NCBI GenBank assembly: GCA_002633005.1
Contig: NMRA01000235.1
Location: forward strand, 194,328 to 258,327
Direction of reading: 5' to 3'
Source: Phoronis australis
Taxonomy: Eukaryota; Phoronida; Phoronidae
DNA length: 64,000 nt
Shown: piece after piece, positions 41,501 to 54,014 of the stretch
How positions within the stretch are numbered: the first letter of the stretch is position 1
Layout of the letters: each line of letters starts with the position of its first letter
Position numbers and translations under genes: made by a program
The notes under the pieces: generated by a model
Database searches by the model: none
Told to the model about the DNA's origin: nothing
The model's input: the letters and a program-made list of their open reading frames with translations, nothing else

Positions 41501-44500
41501 TGCAGGCAAAGCTTGAGTCAAAGCTATGTCAGCTCTACAAGAAATTGCTTCTTCTCCTCCAATCACTCACCACGGTGACGTCACCTGACCCGAGCTGTCC
41601 AATCAGTGAACATGTGATGAAAGCAACCAATGAAAGACTGGCAGGCCATGTGGCCAGGTCATGTGATCTGTTGTTGGAGACGTGCCAAGACTTGTTGGCA
41701 GTGTCGGTCCTCGTACCATCAGCACCGTGGGTAAATTGTGGACATTTGCTTTTGTGTGGATGGATTAGTTGTTGTCCAGAGTTACGTCAGTGCAGTTGTG
41801 TGCAGGACACATTGTTTCAATGTGAATAATGCAAAAATAATGACAGGTGTTGTCAACAGTACACTTCATGAAAATTTGCCAACAACAATAATTCTCCATT
41901 GTCATTTTCCACTTTTCAATACCGGATTATGGTGCTGCAAATAATGGCAAATTTTCCAGATGTTAATTGTTTTGTGATTTCTGAATAGTGAAAATGAAGT
42001 TAAAACAGTAAGTGGAATAAGTGCAGCTTTGTTTTGAATTATAATAATTCTTAGTCATTGAAAGTCATTTCCAGAAATACAGGAGGTCAAAGATCAACCA
42101 GTTCCTCGCCTGATTTCAGTTGGCCATCTCATTTTCTTATTAAAAGAATATTTAGTTCTGGTCATAGAGCTAATTGTCTTAAAACTTTTCATCTTGGATC
42201 CTAGCAAATACCTTAAACATCTTCATAGAGACATTTATTGGATTATGTTAGTTGTCAAAATGCATCTATTCCTCCATGTTTACTGACTACCCTCCCCCCA
42301 TTTACACCCCATTTCCCCATGTGCACTCTGCCTTTTATCTTCACTTATCTTCACTCTCTCACATTTCAGCCTCCCTTGTCAAAGGTCTTTGTTGCTGATC
42401 TGACTGTTGAGAAAATACTCTCGACCCTGCCTAACTTCCCACGGTCTCGCCAGAAGGAAGGTCGTGACCTTGTCCAGGCCTTGTTGAAAGCCATGAACTA
42501 CTCTGTTCACATGCACTCTTTACAGGTTTGTTGGTTTCTTATTGGTCACCTTGCCAAAGTTCAAAGGTTCAGAGTACTTTATTGTTTTATGGTCTTTGAC
42601 CAAATGATGTCACTTTTCAGAAATTGAAAATAAAATATTCAAAATAAGTGTTGACTTATCAATTTGGGTTACTGTGGTTACTTGAAATGAGAGTTGACGT
42701 CTGAGGGTCACCTTTAGTGTGAGCTACTCCGCATGCATATGTTGAACAAACTATTCCAAATTCTTCTGAATTGAAAAGTTATGTGTTCGTAATTCTTAAA
42801 AGCGTTTTCAAACTTGTATGTTCAGTTTTAACTTTTCTTTCATAGCTTGAAATTTTTTATCTATGCTTTGTTTGGTTTGTGTTTTGCGGTGAAATCTCTT
42901 GCTTTGCCTTTTAAGGTTATGCAGGACTTTAGTTTGACTAATTTTGGACATTATATCTTAGAAGTGTCAGATTCTTGTGAAACTTTCAGAGATTGTGCTT
43001 TATACACTTATGAGAATTGATTTTAAATTTTCCACTTTTGGTTGAGGGGCTATCAAAAACAGGTCTTTATAAATATTATAAAAAACAAAAATTACATANC
43101 TGCCTAACTTCCCACGGTCTCGCCAGAAGGAAGGTCGTGACCTTGTCCAGGCCTTGTTGAAAGCCATGAACTACTCTGTTCACATGCACTCTTTACAGGT
43201 TTGTTGGTTTCTTATTGGTCACCTTGCCAAAGTTCAAAGGTTCAGAGTACTTTACTGTTTTATGGTCTTTGACCAAATGATGTCACTTTTCAGAAATTGA
43301 AAATAAAATATTCAAAATAAGGGTTGACTTATCAATTTGGGTTACTGTGGTTACTTGAAATGAGAGTTGACATCTGAGGGTCTCCTTTAGTGTGAGCTAC
43401 TCCGCATGCATATGTTGAACAAAAAAATTCGCAGATTGGAGTTGAAGCTCGTGAGTGTGAACTTCATGTGTTTTGGGAAATCAAATGAGCAGCCACACTA
43501 ATATGTTACGTACTGCTGTTACCGGCTGTATATTAGTTAAATTATTTACTGAGCACGGGTGATTAACAGTGAAACATTAGGGGTTGGATTTTTATCTGAA
43601 CATGGACGTTAATACCGTTATGTATGGTGTATAAGTTACCACAGTTTTTTAAGTTATTGTTTTTGTGACTCACAACAGCCATGTGCTGTGTAACAAACAA
43701 TACGAAGGCTTGGTGGCCTATCTAGAATGTGGTTGTCATGACCTCTTCAAGTCCAATTGGAAATCAGTTTTAAAATTAAAGTTAGTTGAAAACTAAAGTA
43801 CGAAAAGTATTGTGTGCGATTCTATCATTCTGCTCATCTTGGTAATCAAACTATTCCAAATTCTTTTGAATTGAAAAGTCATGTGTTCGTAATTCTTAAT
43901 AGCGTTTTCAAACTTGTATGTTCAGTTTTAACTTTTCTGTCATAACTTGAATTTTTTTATCTACGCTTTGTTTGGTTTGTGTTTTGAGGTGAAATCTCTT
44001 GCTTTGCCTTTTAAGGTTATAATTTTGGACAACATATCTTAGAAGTGTCAGATTCTTGTGAAACTTTCAGAGATTGTGCTTTATACACTTATGAGAATTG
44101 ATTTTAAATTTTCCACTTTTGGTTGAGGGGCTATCAAAAACAGGTCTTTATAAATATTATAAAAAACAAAAATTACATAAAACGGAAAGGAGCAGATGAT
44201 TTATAAAATTTTGACAGCATTTTTGAGTTTAACATTTATATCAAACGAAATTTGTTAATGTTTCCTATGAATGTTCCTTTCTTTTTTGATATTTTGGTAG
44301 AAAAATATGGTCACATGTCCCTATAAATGACAGATGATAATCATATTCTACAGAACCTTTACCTTGAGAAAATACATTTTTAGTGTTTAGTATTTAATCT
44401 ATAGTTTTTATTAGTGTTGTTGACCAGGCCCTTCATAATCTCCATTAGTCTAGAGAGTGTTCTAAGTGACATGGTATTAAGTTATTGAATAACTTCAACA

Positions 44501-47477
44501 GGAAGGTTCACTGCCATTTTGACTCGACCTAATTAGCACTGTGTGGGACTTCATAACAGAATGGTCTAATCCCAGGTCTTCATCAATCCTTTTTATTTTA
44601 GGTCAAAGTTCACAAGGAAGAACTAAAGTTCCATCAAAGTGTTTATCAGCTGCAGGTCAGCTATATAGAGTCATTGATGGAAGGTGTCAGGTAAGTCCTG
44701 CGATCAAAAAATACATTCTGTGCTCCTCTGTTCAGAATCCATACAGGGTAATAAAACAATTATCTTCTCAGTCAGGACCATTAACCCTTTGTTAAGCTGT
44801 GTTTAGTTACACAGTCCAACAGTGAGAGTTGTATGACTAAGAGCAGGGTTCACATAGAATTTCTTTCACTCACATTGATGTCAGTTTCAACTGTCCTGTT
44901 ATCTGTAATCAACTCCCTTGTTATACAACCATCCGCGAAATTCCAAGCCACTATCCGGACCACTTAGCCCCTCCAAGATCAAAATGAGTTTTGTTTTGAA
45001 TTATTTTTGATAGAAATTGGTGTCTTTGGAGTAGGGGTTATTTTACTGCGGTCAGTTACCCCCATGGTCCCTTTAAACAGAGGACATCTCAGTTTACTGC
45101 CCCATTGTGCCTGCATGTACTGATGATTTCTGTTAAAGTTGAATGAGTGAAAATATTTACCTTGGAATTTATGTATTTCTCTATTTGGCTGACATATGTT
45201 AGGTGGATCGGAAACCGATTTTCAAATATCAGCAAAATTTTGTGAATTTGGATAAAATCTTTTTCACAGATATGAAGATAAACAAGACCAAAGTAATCAT
45301 GACAGCTAATTTTGCTAAAAATAAAACTCACTGGTTCAACTATTAAGTAGGCATATTCTAATGACAAAATGGCGTTGCCACTTTGACAACTTTCTTGTGA
45401 CTTCACTTTCATTTTGTCTCTGACAATGAATTTGGACGCTGCCCACACAGACGGTTTTTAAAACTACCAACATCTTGCTATTAATGTAAACATTTCTTTG
45501 CTTGCATGACCAGAAACTTGCCAAAAATGAGAAATTTCATAAAAATATTCATCATTAATTAAACACTCAACATAAGTCATGATTTTTTCATTATCATTAA
45601 AAAATTGTGATCCATATTTAAAAGAAAAGTCTATCAGTGTACTTTGGAAGTCTGTTGTTGTCTTTTTGGTAGGGATTCCTACCTCCAATTCCAGGAGAGC
45701 ATGGATGCGACAGTGTGCCAGCCAATCAGAGAGATCCTGGATAAATTTTACAAGTTGAAAAATACAGCAGATGAGAGGGAACTGAGGCAGTTTCTGGAAT
45801 GTTTCAAAGACAAATCAGAACAAGTAAGAAATTTTGTACAGGCTTTTTATTCAGTTTTGACAAGAACTTCTGTAACAGAGAACACTTCTGACTGAAGCGT
45901 GTTCAATAGGGGGAGCGCCCGCGAGCGATTTGAGCGCCCTCGTCCTGAACAGCTGTGTTTATGTTAGCACTCGCGAGCGTTCGCAAACGACTTCGAGAGC
46001 ATGTCCGCTTAGATTTCCAAGATGGCGTCCTGCGAAGGCTTCACGTCTGCAACATATGAACCCACTATGGTCCTCAAAAGTTGACCGACTCATCCAATGG
46101 TGCGACTTAAATTGCGGGTTGCTGTAGCGAGGAACAGTTTCCTCGACGTAATTTTCGATTCTTGTCGTTCCAAGGCCTTCACGGTTGTTGTCGTGGGCTG
46201 CCGATATTAATATTGGCAAAGATTCATCATAGTCATTGCTCAGTATGCCATAGGGAGGACTGTTAAGCTCATCGGCTAAGACGTTCAACACAATCTGCTT
46301 CAGAGTCGCCATACTGGATCGCACAGTGAGCGCTCACAACTGTTCAGGAGCTGTTCTTTGTATTCGCGAGTACACGTTAGCGGGCACTCACTCTGTTAAA
46401 GACGCTTCTGGTATAGGGTACTCTAAGTGAGGCTTATAGCGCGCCCTGTTGACCAAAAAGAAAATGCAAATGAATGAGTGATTAGGTGACATCTAGCACA
46501 CCTTCTGTCTCATCTGAGGCAAAACATATTACTGTATGTTTAGGATGCTCAATTTCGTAACAGCCCATCACAATCGAGCAGTTGGTGCTGTGAATGATGG
46601 CTGTCATATAAGGCAAGACATATTGTGAATGCGATTTTCTAGGGTGTGAAGTATTTTACAATGACATGATTTTCAACCATGAAACCTTATAGTTTGCATA
46701 CAAATACAAATTGTCTAGATTCAAATTATTGATCATTTAATATTTTAACAGCTTCGTGAAATGGTGGATCTATTGTCGGTGGACGAGGGATTTTCCAAGG
46801 AGGGTTTAACAGCGCTTTCTCAATTTGGTGAAAACTTCTTCAAGTCATTGAACGCCGTGAAGAAGGAGAGTCAGATGAAGTGTGACACTGCAGCACGTGA
46901 CCTGGACACAGTGAAATCTGACATGGAGGAGCATGCCAAGAATGGTTTACTGGTTTTCCAAAAGAAGGCGCTCGATGCAGAGAGCCGTGACTCTGGAGGT
47001 GGTGGGGATAACGGTGTTGAGAATGAACGGAACTGGGCTGTTAAAGCATCGGAGAGGAAGAGTGTTGAAAATAGTACAGATATTGGCTGTGTTGTGACGG
47101 GAGTTGAGAATGTTAAAGTAGAAAATTGTCGTGCAGATGAGCCTTGTTATAATTCTGTAGGTAAACGAGTAATGAAAAAGCCACCTGCACCCAAGTCTAT
47201 ATCCTTGGATAGATCTCGCCGATCCATAACTTCGAGCCCTTCAGGTGGCAATAGTAGTCCTACTGTACGGACAATTCAAAGCCCCATCGCTGGTCGCCGC
47301 ACTCCTGGGACCGGGCCATCGCTAGAACTTACCAGAAGGTCATCAAGTGCAGATAGTGTATCTGGAATTCCATCCCCAAGCATCAGAAAGTCTTCGTTGC
47401 CCAGCAGTCAACGCCCCCTGTCGGGCAGTATGAGTAAGCTAAAGCTGAAGCCTGGTAATCCCAAGAAGGCTCCATAG
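35503..47477 (+). CDS. Coiled-coil protein of unknown family, ten exons
   Basis: I do not recognise this gene. Coding exons: 35503-35559, 36710-36859, 38391-38479, 39219-39333, 40424-40549, 41506-41730, 42370-42525, 44602-44690, 45673-45823, 46752-47477; all GT-AG, phases consistent, 627 residues. The N-terminus is heptad-like and charged (KLERELQ, ENAKLRHDLRETRSLYNQL, FLKGQIVQLERQVMILSEAL). The middle is helical (TVEKILSTLPNFPRSRQKEG, VKVHKEELKFHQSVYQLQVS, IREILDKFYKLKNTADEREL). The last 150 residues are Ser/Pro/Arg-rich and probably disordered (KPPAPKSISLDRSRRSITSS). No signal peptide or membrane span. A cytoskeletal, centrosomal or scaffold role is possible but unproven. The 35503 ATG is the first plausible start; the frame stays open back to the acceptor at 35471, so more N-terminal sequence may exist. 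Confidence 0.85.
36105..36344. mobile_element. MITE with 16-bp terminal inverted repeats, embedded in a short tandem repeat
   Basis: Ends ccatgcgtgcacccag and ctgggtgcacgcatgg are perfect inverted repeats, flanked on both sides by ata. On each side runs a degenerate tgtattgtactgatac repeat (about 35993-36104 and 36345-36450). A related, partly truncated copy lies inverted at 56063-56193. Confidence 0.75.
37002..37580. repeat. 28-bp satellite, about 21 copies
   Basis: Units of tgagcctcgtctgtagtagt plus agcaatac; some lack one tag triplet and are 25 bp. Sites alternate t/c (gtctgtag/gtctgcag, aatat/aatac), giving several unit types. Lies in an intron of the coiled-coil gene; the three minus-strand open frames across it are artefacts. 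Confidence 0.95.
38489..38572. repeat. 17-bp minisatellite, about 4-5 copies
   Basis: Tandem aataacacttaatgaat, the fourth unit one base shorter. Intronic. Confidence 0.85.
38734..38817. repeat. 43-bp tandem duplication
   Basis: Two units starting gagtgataaccaactt and ending catcttgttgt-type sequence, differing at a g/a and near the end. Intronic. Confidence 0.8.
39431..39610 (+). repeat. tRNA-derived SINE-like sequence in an intron
   Basis: A tRNA-like head with B-box-like gggttagaatccc at about 39478, preceded by agtgtggcattgtggg, then an unrelated body. No functional tRNA fold is evident. Confidence 0.4.
40080..40216. repeat. 21-bp tandem repeat carrying CCAAT and ATCAAAG motifs
   Basis: About six units of ccaatcaaagtgattcatgg with substitutions, plus a trailing ccaatc. 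Most units have both CCAAT and ATCAAAG, the core recognised by TCF/LEF factors. Intronic in the coiled-coil gene. Confidence 0.85.
42427..44178 (+). repeat. Direct duplication around an N: false second copy of a partial exon
   Basis: 42427-43098 and 43100-44178 share the last 99 bases of coding exon 7 plus the following intron, with scattered substitutions. The right copy has a 427-bp insertion (43424-43850) and lacks about 20 bp. The isolated N at 43099 joins the end of one to the start of the other. Two allelic contigs placed in tandem explain this, so 43100-43198 should not be annotated as an exon. Confidence 0.85.
45895..46407 (-). mobile_element. PIF/Harbinger-derived non-autonomous element
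   Basis: Terminal inverted repeats aagcgtgttcaa and a diverged ttaaagacgctt, with similarity continuing inward (gcgcccgcgagcg, cctgaacagctgtg against ctcacaactgttcagg). CTG occurs on both flanks as a 3-bp target duplication. The minus strand (46324 to 45959) encodes MRSSMATLKQIVLNVLADEL, then VPRYSNPQFKSHHWMSRSTF, which resembles the start of HARBI1-type transposases; the catalytic part is absent. Lies in the last intron of the coiled-coil gene. Confidence 0.75.
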
Positions 47478-49030
47478 TTTGCTCAGTAGACATTGATTTA
47501 TCCAAAGGTGGTGCTCCAGTTGTGTTGACAGTGCAGTTAATAGTAACTAAATGGTTTGCTGATTCATGTTGAGATGCCGCGAACATATCATTCGGAAGGT
47601 CAAGGTTACATTACGGGGTTTCCCCATTGCTCCCAACTTGTTCGATTCTATAGCCCAACAACAAGTTGGGAAGTTTTCCCCAGTAGCCAATATCTTACAG
47701 GAATGATTAACTCCATTCTGGCAATTATGGTTGGAGGACCGGCTCTCTTTTGTTCGATAATTGCTCTAATCTCCGATCAGACCCTATGTAGCCTGATGGC
47801 TGTGATGCTAAAAATGAAAGTTAAGTTATAACATATTTGAATATAAACCAATATCATTTCTGAATTCCTTGTCAAATTCTGATCATGTTTAGCTTTTGAA
47901 TCACCAAAATTGCCCAACTAGAACAGAAGTTAAGACTATCCATTCTGCCAGATTTCAGTAACCCTTTGAAGCCTGGGAGATAATTGGCCTGCTTGTTGTC
48001 ATACGGGACAAAAGACTGTGCTGGGGAGTTAACAAAGGAGCTAGATGTTATCCTGTTCAAAACCCCTCACCTCTGAAAAAGTTGCTGAACGACAGAACGC
48101 CATCATATACGCTGGATCCAAGTGTGTACATTTAGCAAAATATCTGCAAAACTATGAATTAGGTGTTTTCCGAAAATAGTTAGCCTTTAAATTTTTGGTA
48201 TATTTGACTTTATATCAATTTGAAATTAATTGGGTCACGTGGTCATGTCTCTTAATTAAAAATTCAACAAAAAATGAAGGGTCCAGTCATGGCAAAACAA
48301 TGTTATTAATAACATTCCAATCTGTTTAATCGCACTGTTCAAGATCATATGTGAAAAAGTCTGTTACAGTTGTTTTTACATTATTTTGTTTTATTTTAGT
48401 TTTGATTCTTTTTGTAAAAATGGTAAAACTTGTGTTTTCGATAGGGTCTCGTGCTAAACAGGAACTTTTTACGTGCAGTTCATAACAGCATTTTGCCAAG
48501 GACAGTGCAGAACTCATGGATTCTGATAGTTACATCTGATTCCCATCAGCGGTGTCTTAGATGTTATGTTCCAAAGTAAGACATTATTATAGGGTCCCAC
48601 ATAACCTTTGTCTGTCAATTTTCTTAAAAAGAGACATTCAGGCTTGAAAACTTTCTTCACGATAAACCTCCACAGTTTTAGCTCGGGTATTTCATGCAGT
48701 GGGTCCAACCATAAGGCCTGTGCACGTCTGATGCATCGCAAAAGTTACTGCACTCTTTTTTAACCTCAATTAACTAATAGACTAACTTCATGTATGCATT
48801 CAATGAGTGACATGGTGTCTCCAGTGTCTAGGTTGCTGGTTCTCAGTCAATCACTTGTATTGTCTATTTACAATCAACCAACCAATGTGTTTTCAGATGT
48901 AACCTAGAATTTATTATTTTTTCTCAAAATGAATTATTTTTTAAATTTTATAAATTGTTGAAATTAGGAGCTGAGCTCTGTTGTCATGTCTGCCATTTTT
49001 ATCAATTTTGAAATAAAATTTGTTGTCCAC
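47478..49030 (+). other. Probable 3' UTR of the coiled-coil gene
   Basis: The first canonical AATAAA I see after the stop codon is at 49012-49017, followed by tgttgtccactttgtgat, a reasonable downstream element. A copy of a dispersed repeat lies inside (48150-48315). The extent is inferred. Confidence 0.4.
48150..48315. repeat. Interspersed repeat, copy 2
   Basis: Same orientation and block order as 22280-22445, including aattaattgggtca and a terminal acaatgttattaataac. Diverged. Confidence 0.5.
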
Positions 49031-49189
49031 TTTGTGATCTCATCTTGACTCTTTTTTTCAATCTTCAGTAAGGACATTATTACACCAGCAATAACAACTT
49101 GGTGTTAGGAACAGGTGTATTGTCTTGTGTTAGTAATAGGTGTCTTGTCTTGTTTTATAATCTGCAAAGGTTGATACCATCACGTCAAT

Positions 49190-50660
49190 GGGGTGCAGTG
49201 CTCAGACGGTGTTTCCAGCACGCAGGGAGGCTGAAGCTTGAATCAGTTGCTGCTACTTTGGTTATAGACTGGGGAAGATGTGACCAGTCTTTTATTGTCC
49301 CAGGAAGAAAGAATATTTGTAGAAGTCTGTTCTGGAATGTGCTGAACGGAATTTTTGTTGCTCCTGCGAGTTGTCCTAATGTCTGGTGATGTTGCAGTGC
49401 AGGCTTGTTGAATTTTAAAGAAGGTAGGGAGACGACAATCTCAGTCTGTTGGCCGGGGGTTCCCAGCCTAGGGAACAAAGCGTTTGGGTAACTCTGCTCC
49501 GTCGTATTTCAGAAGTATTGGCAAACAAAACGTGCTGCTTGTCGTTTGATGCTTTTTAGAGTAGGATGTGGGGGTGCCAAGCTATTGGTGTTGAGAGACA
49601 GGTTCCTGTGGGGTTCTTTGAATATTATGTACTTGCTTGCGATACTTGCGTAAGTTTTATGTAGAACTTGACACTTAGTTGCGTTGAAGTACATCTGCCA
49701 TTTATTTGCCCAGTTGATGAGTGAGCAGAGCTTATAATTTTTCTCTTTAAGAGTATTTCCTCTAGTTTTGATTTCGATTTGCTTATTTGATCTCCAGTTT
49801 CCTTATTTTTCGTCTCTTTTTATCATTATTTTGACTTTTTTATTCAAAAACGTTTATTTCATTTAAATTTTACAACACAAAAATATTTCTTTCACCCAAG
49901 CCTATCTCTTTGTGGAATGATATATCACCTGGAAATTTTTCCTCTTTTGTCATTAGTCGGTTCCAAGCCCTGAGTGAGTCTAAATGTTCCTGAAGTATAT
50001 TATTGTCGTTGTTTTGATTTTGCGATAATGAGCCGGTCGTCTGCATACAGGCGGAGCCCGGTATCAGTTGAAATGTCCTTGGCAAAGTCATTGATGAACC
50101 AAACAAAAACAGGGGAGGTGTCGGGGGGGNGACACTGGATTAAACTGGAATGAAGCTTGAAAGTTTTCCATACACCATTACTCGTTGTTTTCGTTTGCTT
50201 AAAAAGCTGAGGTCCAGGATAGGACATTTCCACCATCACCATAGCAACGGAGCTTGGTCAGAGACAACGTCGAACGCCATTCGAGAACGATGACATCCGA
50301 TTGGCCACCGGTGTCAATGCATTTACCTAGGGTGCGGATCAGTTAGTGATATTTGCATTTGTGGTTGCAACGGAAATCATGCTGTCGGTCGTCTGAGAAC
50401 AAGGTGGTTATCAAGTTGAGTTATAACGTTAGAGAACATATACTGTTCTACTTCTAGCAATTTGCTGATGATCGAAGTGGGAAATACTGGTCTGTAGCTT
50501 GCCGCCTTTGTGTGGCCCTTTTTCTTGAAAACGGGATTTGTATCTGATGTTAGCCAGTCTTCTGGCAAGGTGCAAGATTCCAATAATAATTGAAAAATGT
50601 GTTTGAGTACAGGGACGATTTCGTCGGCCAGTTTCTCCGAAAAACCTATAGGCGGGTAAA
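49190..50660 (-). pseudogene. Decayed non-LTR retrotransposon reverse transcriptase
   Basis: Read on the minus strand, fragments in several frames follow the LINE RT order: LPEDWLTSDTNPVFKKKG and AASYRPVFPTSI, then WFINDFAKDI, then LRLYADDRLII with the catalytic YADD, then WANKWQMYFNATKCQVLH, and near the end IFFLPGTIKDWSHLPQSI, typical of the C-terminal region. Frameshifts, stops and an N at 50130 show that it is dead. Jockey/CR1-like in style; the exact clade was not resolved. Confidence 0.8.
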
Positions 50661-50699
50661 CTGTTCACATTGCCAAATTATTTAGTAACTTAGAGATGC

Positions 50700-53600
50700 C
50701 ATCGGTAGAGATGTAAACGTGCTTCAAACATTTTCCTCTGATTGCAGTCATCGTACAAAGCTTATTAAACTTTTCTATTTGGAATTTTCAGTTATGGAGA
50801 TGGTGGTGAGAACCAATGAGATAAGTATAGCTATATGTATATAACTCATTGGTACGGTTGTGACGGAGCCTTTAGCTAAATAAAACGATACTTCAAAACG
50901 TCTCCTAGCGCTACCTTGTGTTCAGTCTGGTGAAACATTGAAACTGACAAAACAAGCTATTTTGGGCCTAACGAGTTAAGAAAGGCATTGGGCTGGAATG
51001 GAGATGTTTGACACTCAATTAAACACCTGCCTATTACAGTTAGTGGTTATGTTGCGTAAGGTGGTAGTAATGATGGGGTTTGTACTCAATGTTGCTCGCT
51101 GTCCCACTATGCCCTTCCAGTGTTCTATTAGTTAACGGTTCAACAATTGCCCCGTTAGTAGTATTCAGCCTCGTGTTGCCCTATTGTTCAAAAAGTCATG
51201 ATTGCTGGATCATGGGGTTTGTGTTCTTTGTTGAAAGTTCAAATGCACCCGCATAACTTCCGTATTTTCTGGTTTGTTAACTGCTGTTGATGTAATGGAG
51301 GTCAAAACAAGTTGTGCACACGGGTTAATATTTTATTTTGAAATGTGTAGATATTGATCCCAAACAATTTCCTACAAAGGTATAGTTTGTTATTTTAAGT
51401 CAGAGTTCGTCATAGCGACGAGCGCCGTTTCAAAAATTCGTGCAAAACATGATTTGTTTCGTGTTCATTAGTGGTAAATTGACTGACTTGTACCGGTATG
51501 CAAAGTTACTTGAACAAAAGCTACTGCAGCTGTAAGAATTACGTCTCATAGTCGCCTTAACATTTCTACATGTATATTGTGGTTGTCGGAGGCATGAGGT
51601 ATCATGCCGAAAAGTAGTCGTTCTTCGCTGGCTGCAGCGGTGGGAATAGAACGACTTGAAATGATGGCGATAAGTGGACACGTACTACTCGTATTAACGG
51701 CTTAATCTCTTTAAATGGTTCTTTAAGACTTTCTTTATGATACTAGCTGATTTAATTCATCTTCAACTTGGTAACACACATAATGATTCGAGATCTATCT
51801 GTGACAGATGAATAACGTTTTCAGTGAAGTATAATGACAGCTATAATCCGCGAATAATCCTGTTACGATGTCTCTCAATTCAATCCCACAAATTGATATT
51901 GAAGATCCAGTCCTACTGTTTATTTGTGACTCACCGAACGAGACAGCTGACCTCGTGGCCCGGCTCAGGAAACACGCACCCTAATTTGTGAAAACCGTGT
52001 ACAGGACGTGTAAATTTGCTTTTTCTTTAATTCCAAAAACGTTCTTAGACTGTAGTGCAAAAAGACGATTTTGTTTGGGTAAAACTACGCGTCCATCTCC
52101 AGACTGCTGAACACTCTTGTACTGGTGCGGAACGAACAAATATTACTTTATTTTGTAGTTCCTTAAATTTTTAGTCACTGAATAGAATCTATGGCCAACT
52201 TAATGCAAAGTTTGTAACTCACCTTTAACAGCAAGAACACATGTCGAACATTCAGGCGTTTTTATTTGGATTGCCCTGTCAAAAATTATAGCGAGCACAG
52301 TGATGCATCCTTTCTATTTGAAGTGCGCCGCCCGCCAAAAGCGGGAAATGGTGTCGAGAAAACCTAGACATGGATTTAGCAACATTGATCGGTTACGTTG
52401 TTGAGGAGGTTGCCCGCCTTTAAAAATTCTTCGTAATTCTTACTGGCGGACACTATAAATGTATCTGTCTTCCTAAATACTGCACCTGTGGTTCGTGATT
52501 TAGCCAAATAACAGAAAATTTAAATGCGTAAACGGAAGAACTAATTACTTAAAGGTTTTAATTGGCATATCATTTGTATAATCTTTTTACTAGTGTCCAT
52601 GTCTGTCCTGTTTGTAATTAAGTTAATCTGGAATTGCTTTCAGGAAATTATATAAACCAAAGTGTGAAAAAAAAACACTTTTTTTGACAAAAAGGAAATC
52701 GAGCCCGGTACCCCGTTTATTGCATCATGTGCACAGCTGATACCTGTGTTCTCATAACAGCCCCGGGGCCTCGTGTCAGACTAGGGTTATTACCATTCAG
52801 AAAGCATTGGCCATTGTCACTATTTAACTATTTGTAATGCGCACAATGTCCGTCGAGTAGCCGTCCACCGGTAACGACGTGTAATCGCTATCTGATACAC
52901 TTAAAATTTAATTTGCGGTAATAATCCGCCGACCCTTGATCCGTATTAGGCATCCTTGAGAGACGGTACTCGGTGAGTTCAGGGACAATTAGCGGTCATT
53001 AAAGCGAGATTACTGGGGCCAGTTCAGCACGTTACACACCTTATTTCAATTTAGTTTAAAGTGGCATTAAGCCCGAGTTTTGTGACAAAAACACAACTTT
53101 TGGTTAACACCACTTATTGATGTCAAATTGGTCACAATCTGCTCCTTTAGTCATAATGTCTATGATTTATTGGGTTGGAAAGAAACTACAAATGGTTATT
53201 TCTCCAGAACTAGCTTATCAATTCTCATGGAGTGACCTGAGCTGTCTTGGGAGAAATAACAAACCGTCAGTTCTTCCCGATCCAAGGGGTAACTTCTGAA
53301 CTGGACGAGGCAAGAAAATAATACCAACGTTATAACCTTAAGTGGCCAGGATCTAAATTGAAAACAGCCATGAGTTCAAGCTATCGCTGTAAAAACAAAA
53401 TAACAAACTGATTTAGTTAAACTGGCTTCTCTTTGCCATATGATAGGCCCAAGAAGACATCTCGCTTCACTTAAATTAATAAGTACATTGGTTGTAAGTT
53501 TACTTTTTGAATTTTTGGTAAAATAAGAAGTGGGCACGAGCTTGGCCATCTGTCGTCTTGTGTTAATCAATTGCACGGGTGTTTCTCACTTTTAATGTTA

Positions 53601-54000
53601 AGGACATTTTTGCCCTTTTTGGTCAATTTATCACTTCGACTGAGTTTTACCATTACAAAAAAGAAGCAAAGTAGACAGCAATTCATAAAATCATCAGGCT
53701 GTATTTGTATGGCAAGGTGGACAGGTTTATCATTTTAAATTTGGAAGAAAAATCAAAATTATAATTGAAAATTAGTGGTAAAATTAGTGGTAAAATGTTT
53801 ACTCTAAAAAAACTGATTCTTGTTTAAAGCAACAAGTTTTGGAAGAATTGGTTTGCATGGCGCAACGACCACTAACTAACACCGGTAAAACAGTTCAAGT
53901 CAAAATGAAAAAGGAATCAATCCAGTCTTCCCCTACCGGACACGCTGGCAACCAGCGAGTCCAGTCCACGTACTCGGTAGAGTACCAGAGTGAGACTATT
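50700..54000. other. Intergenic DNA without recognised genes
   Basis: About 3.3 kb between the LINE remnant and the homeobrain gene's 3' region. No open frame looks like a known protein. Small features only: an atataactcattgg duplication near 50820-50855 and aattagtggtaaa repeated at about 53770-53795. Confidence 0.45.
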
Positions 54001-54014
54001 CAATCAGTGCATAA

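Noticed and set aside
43100-43198. Additional coding exon of the coiled-coil gene
   Set aside because: Sequence-identical to the end of exon 7 next to an N and starting in mid-exon without an acceptor; an assembly duplicate.
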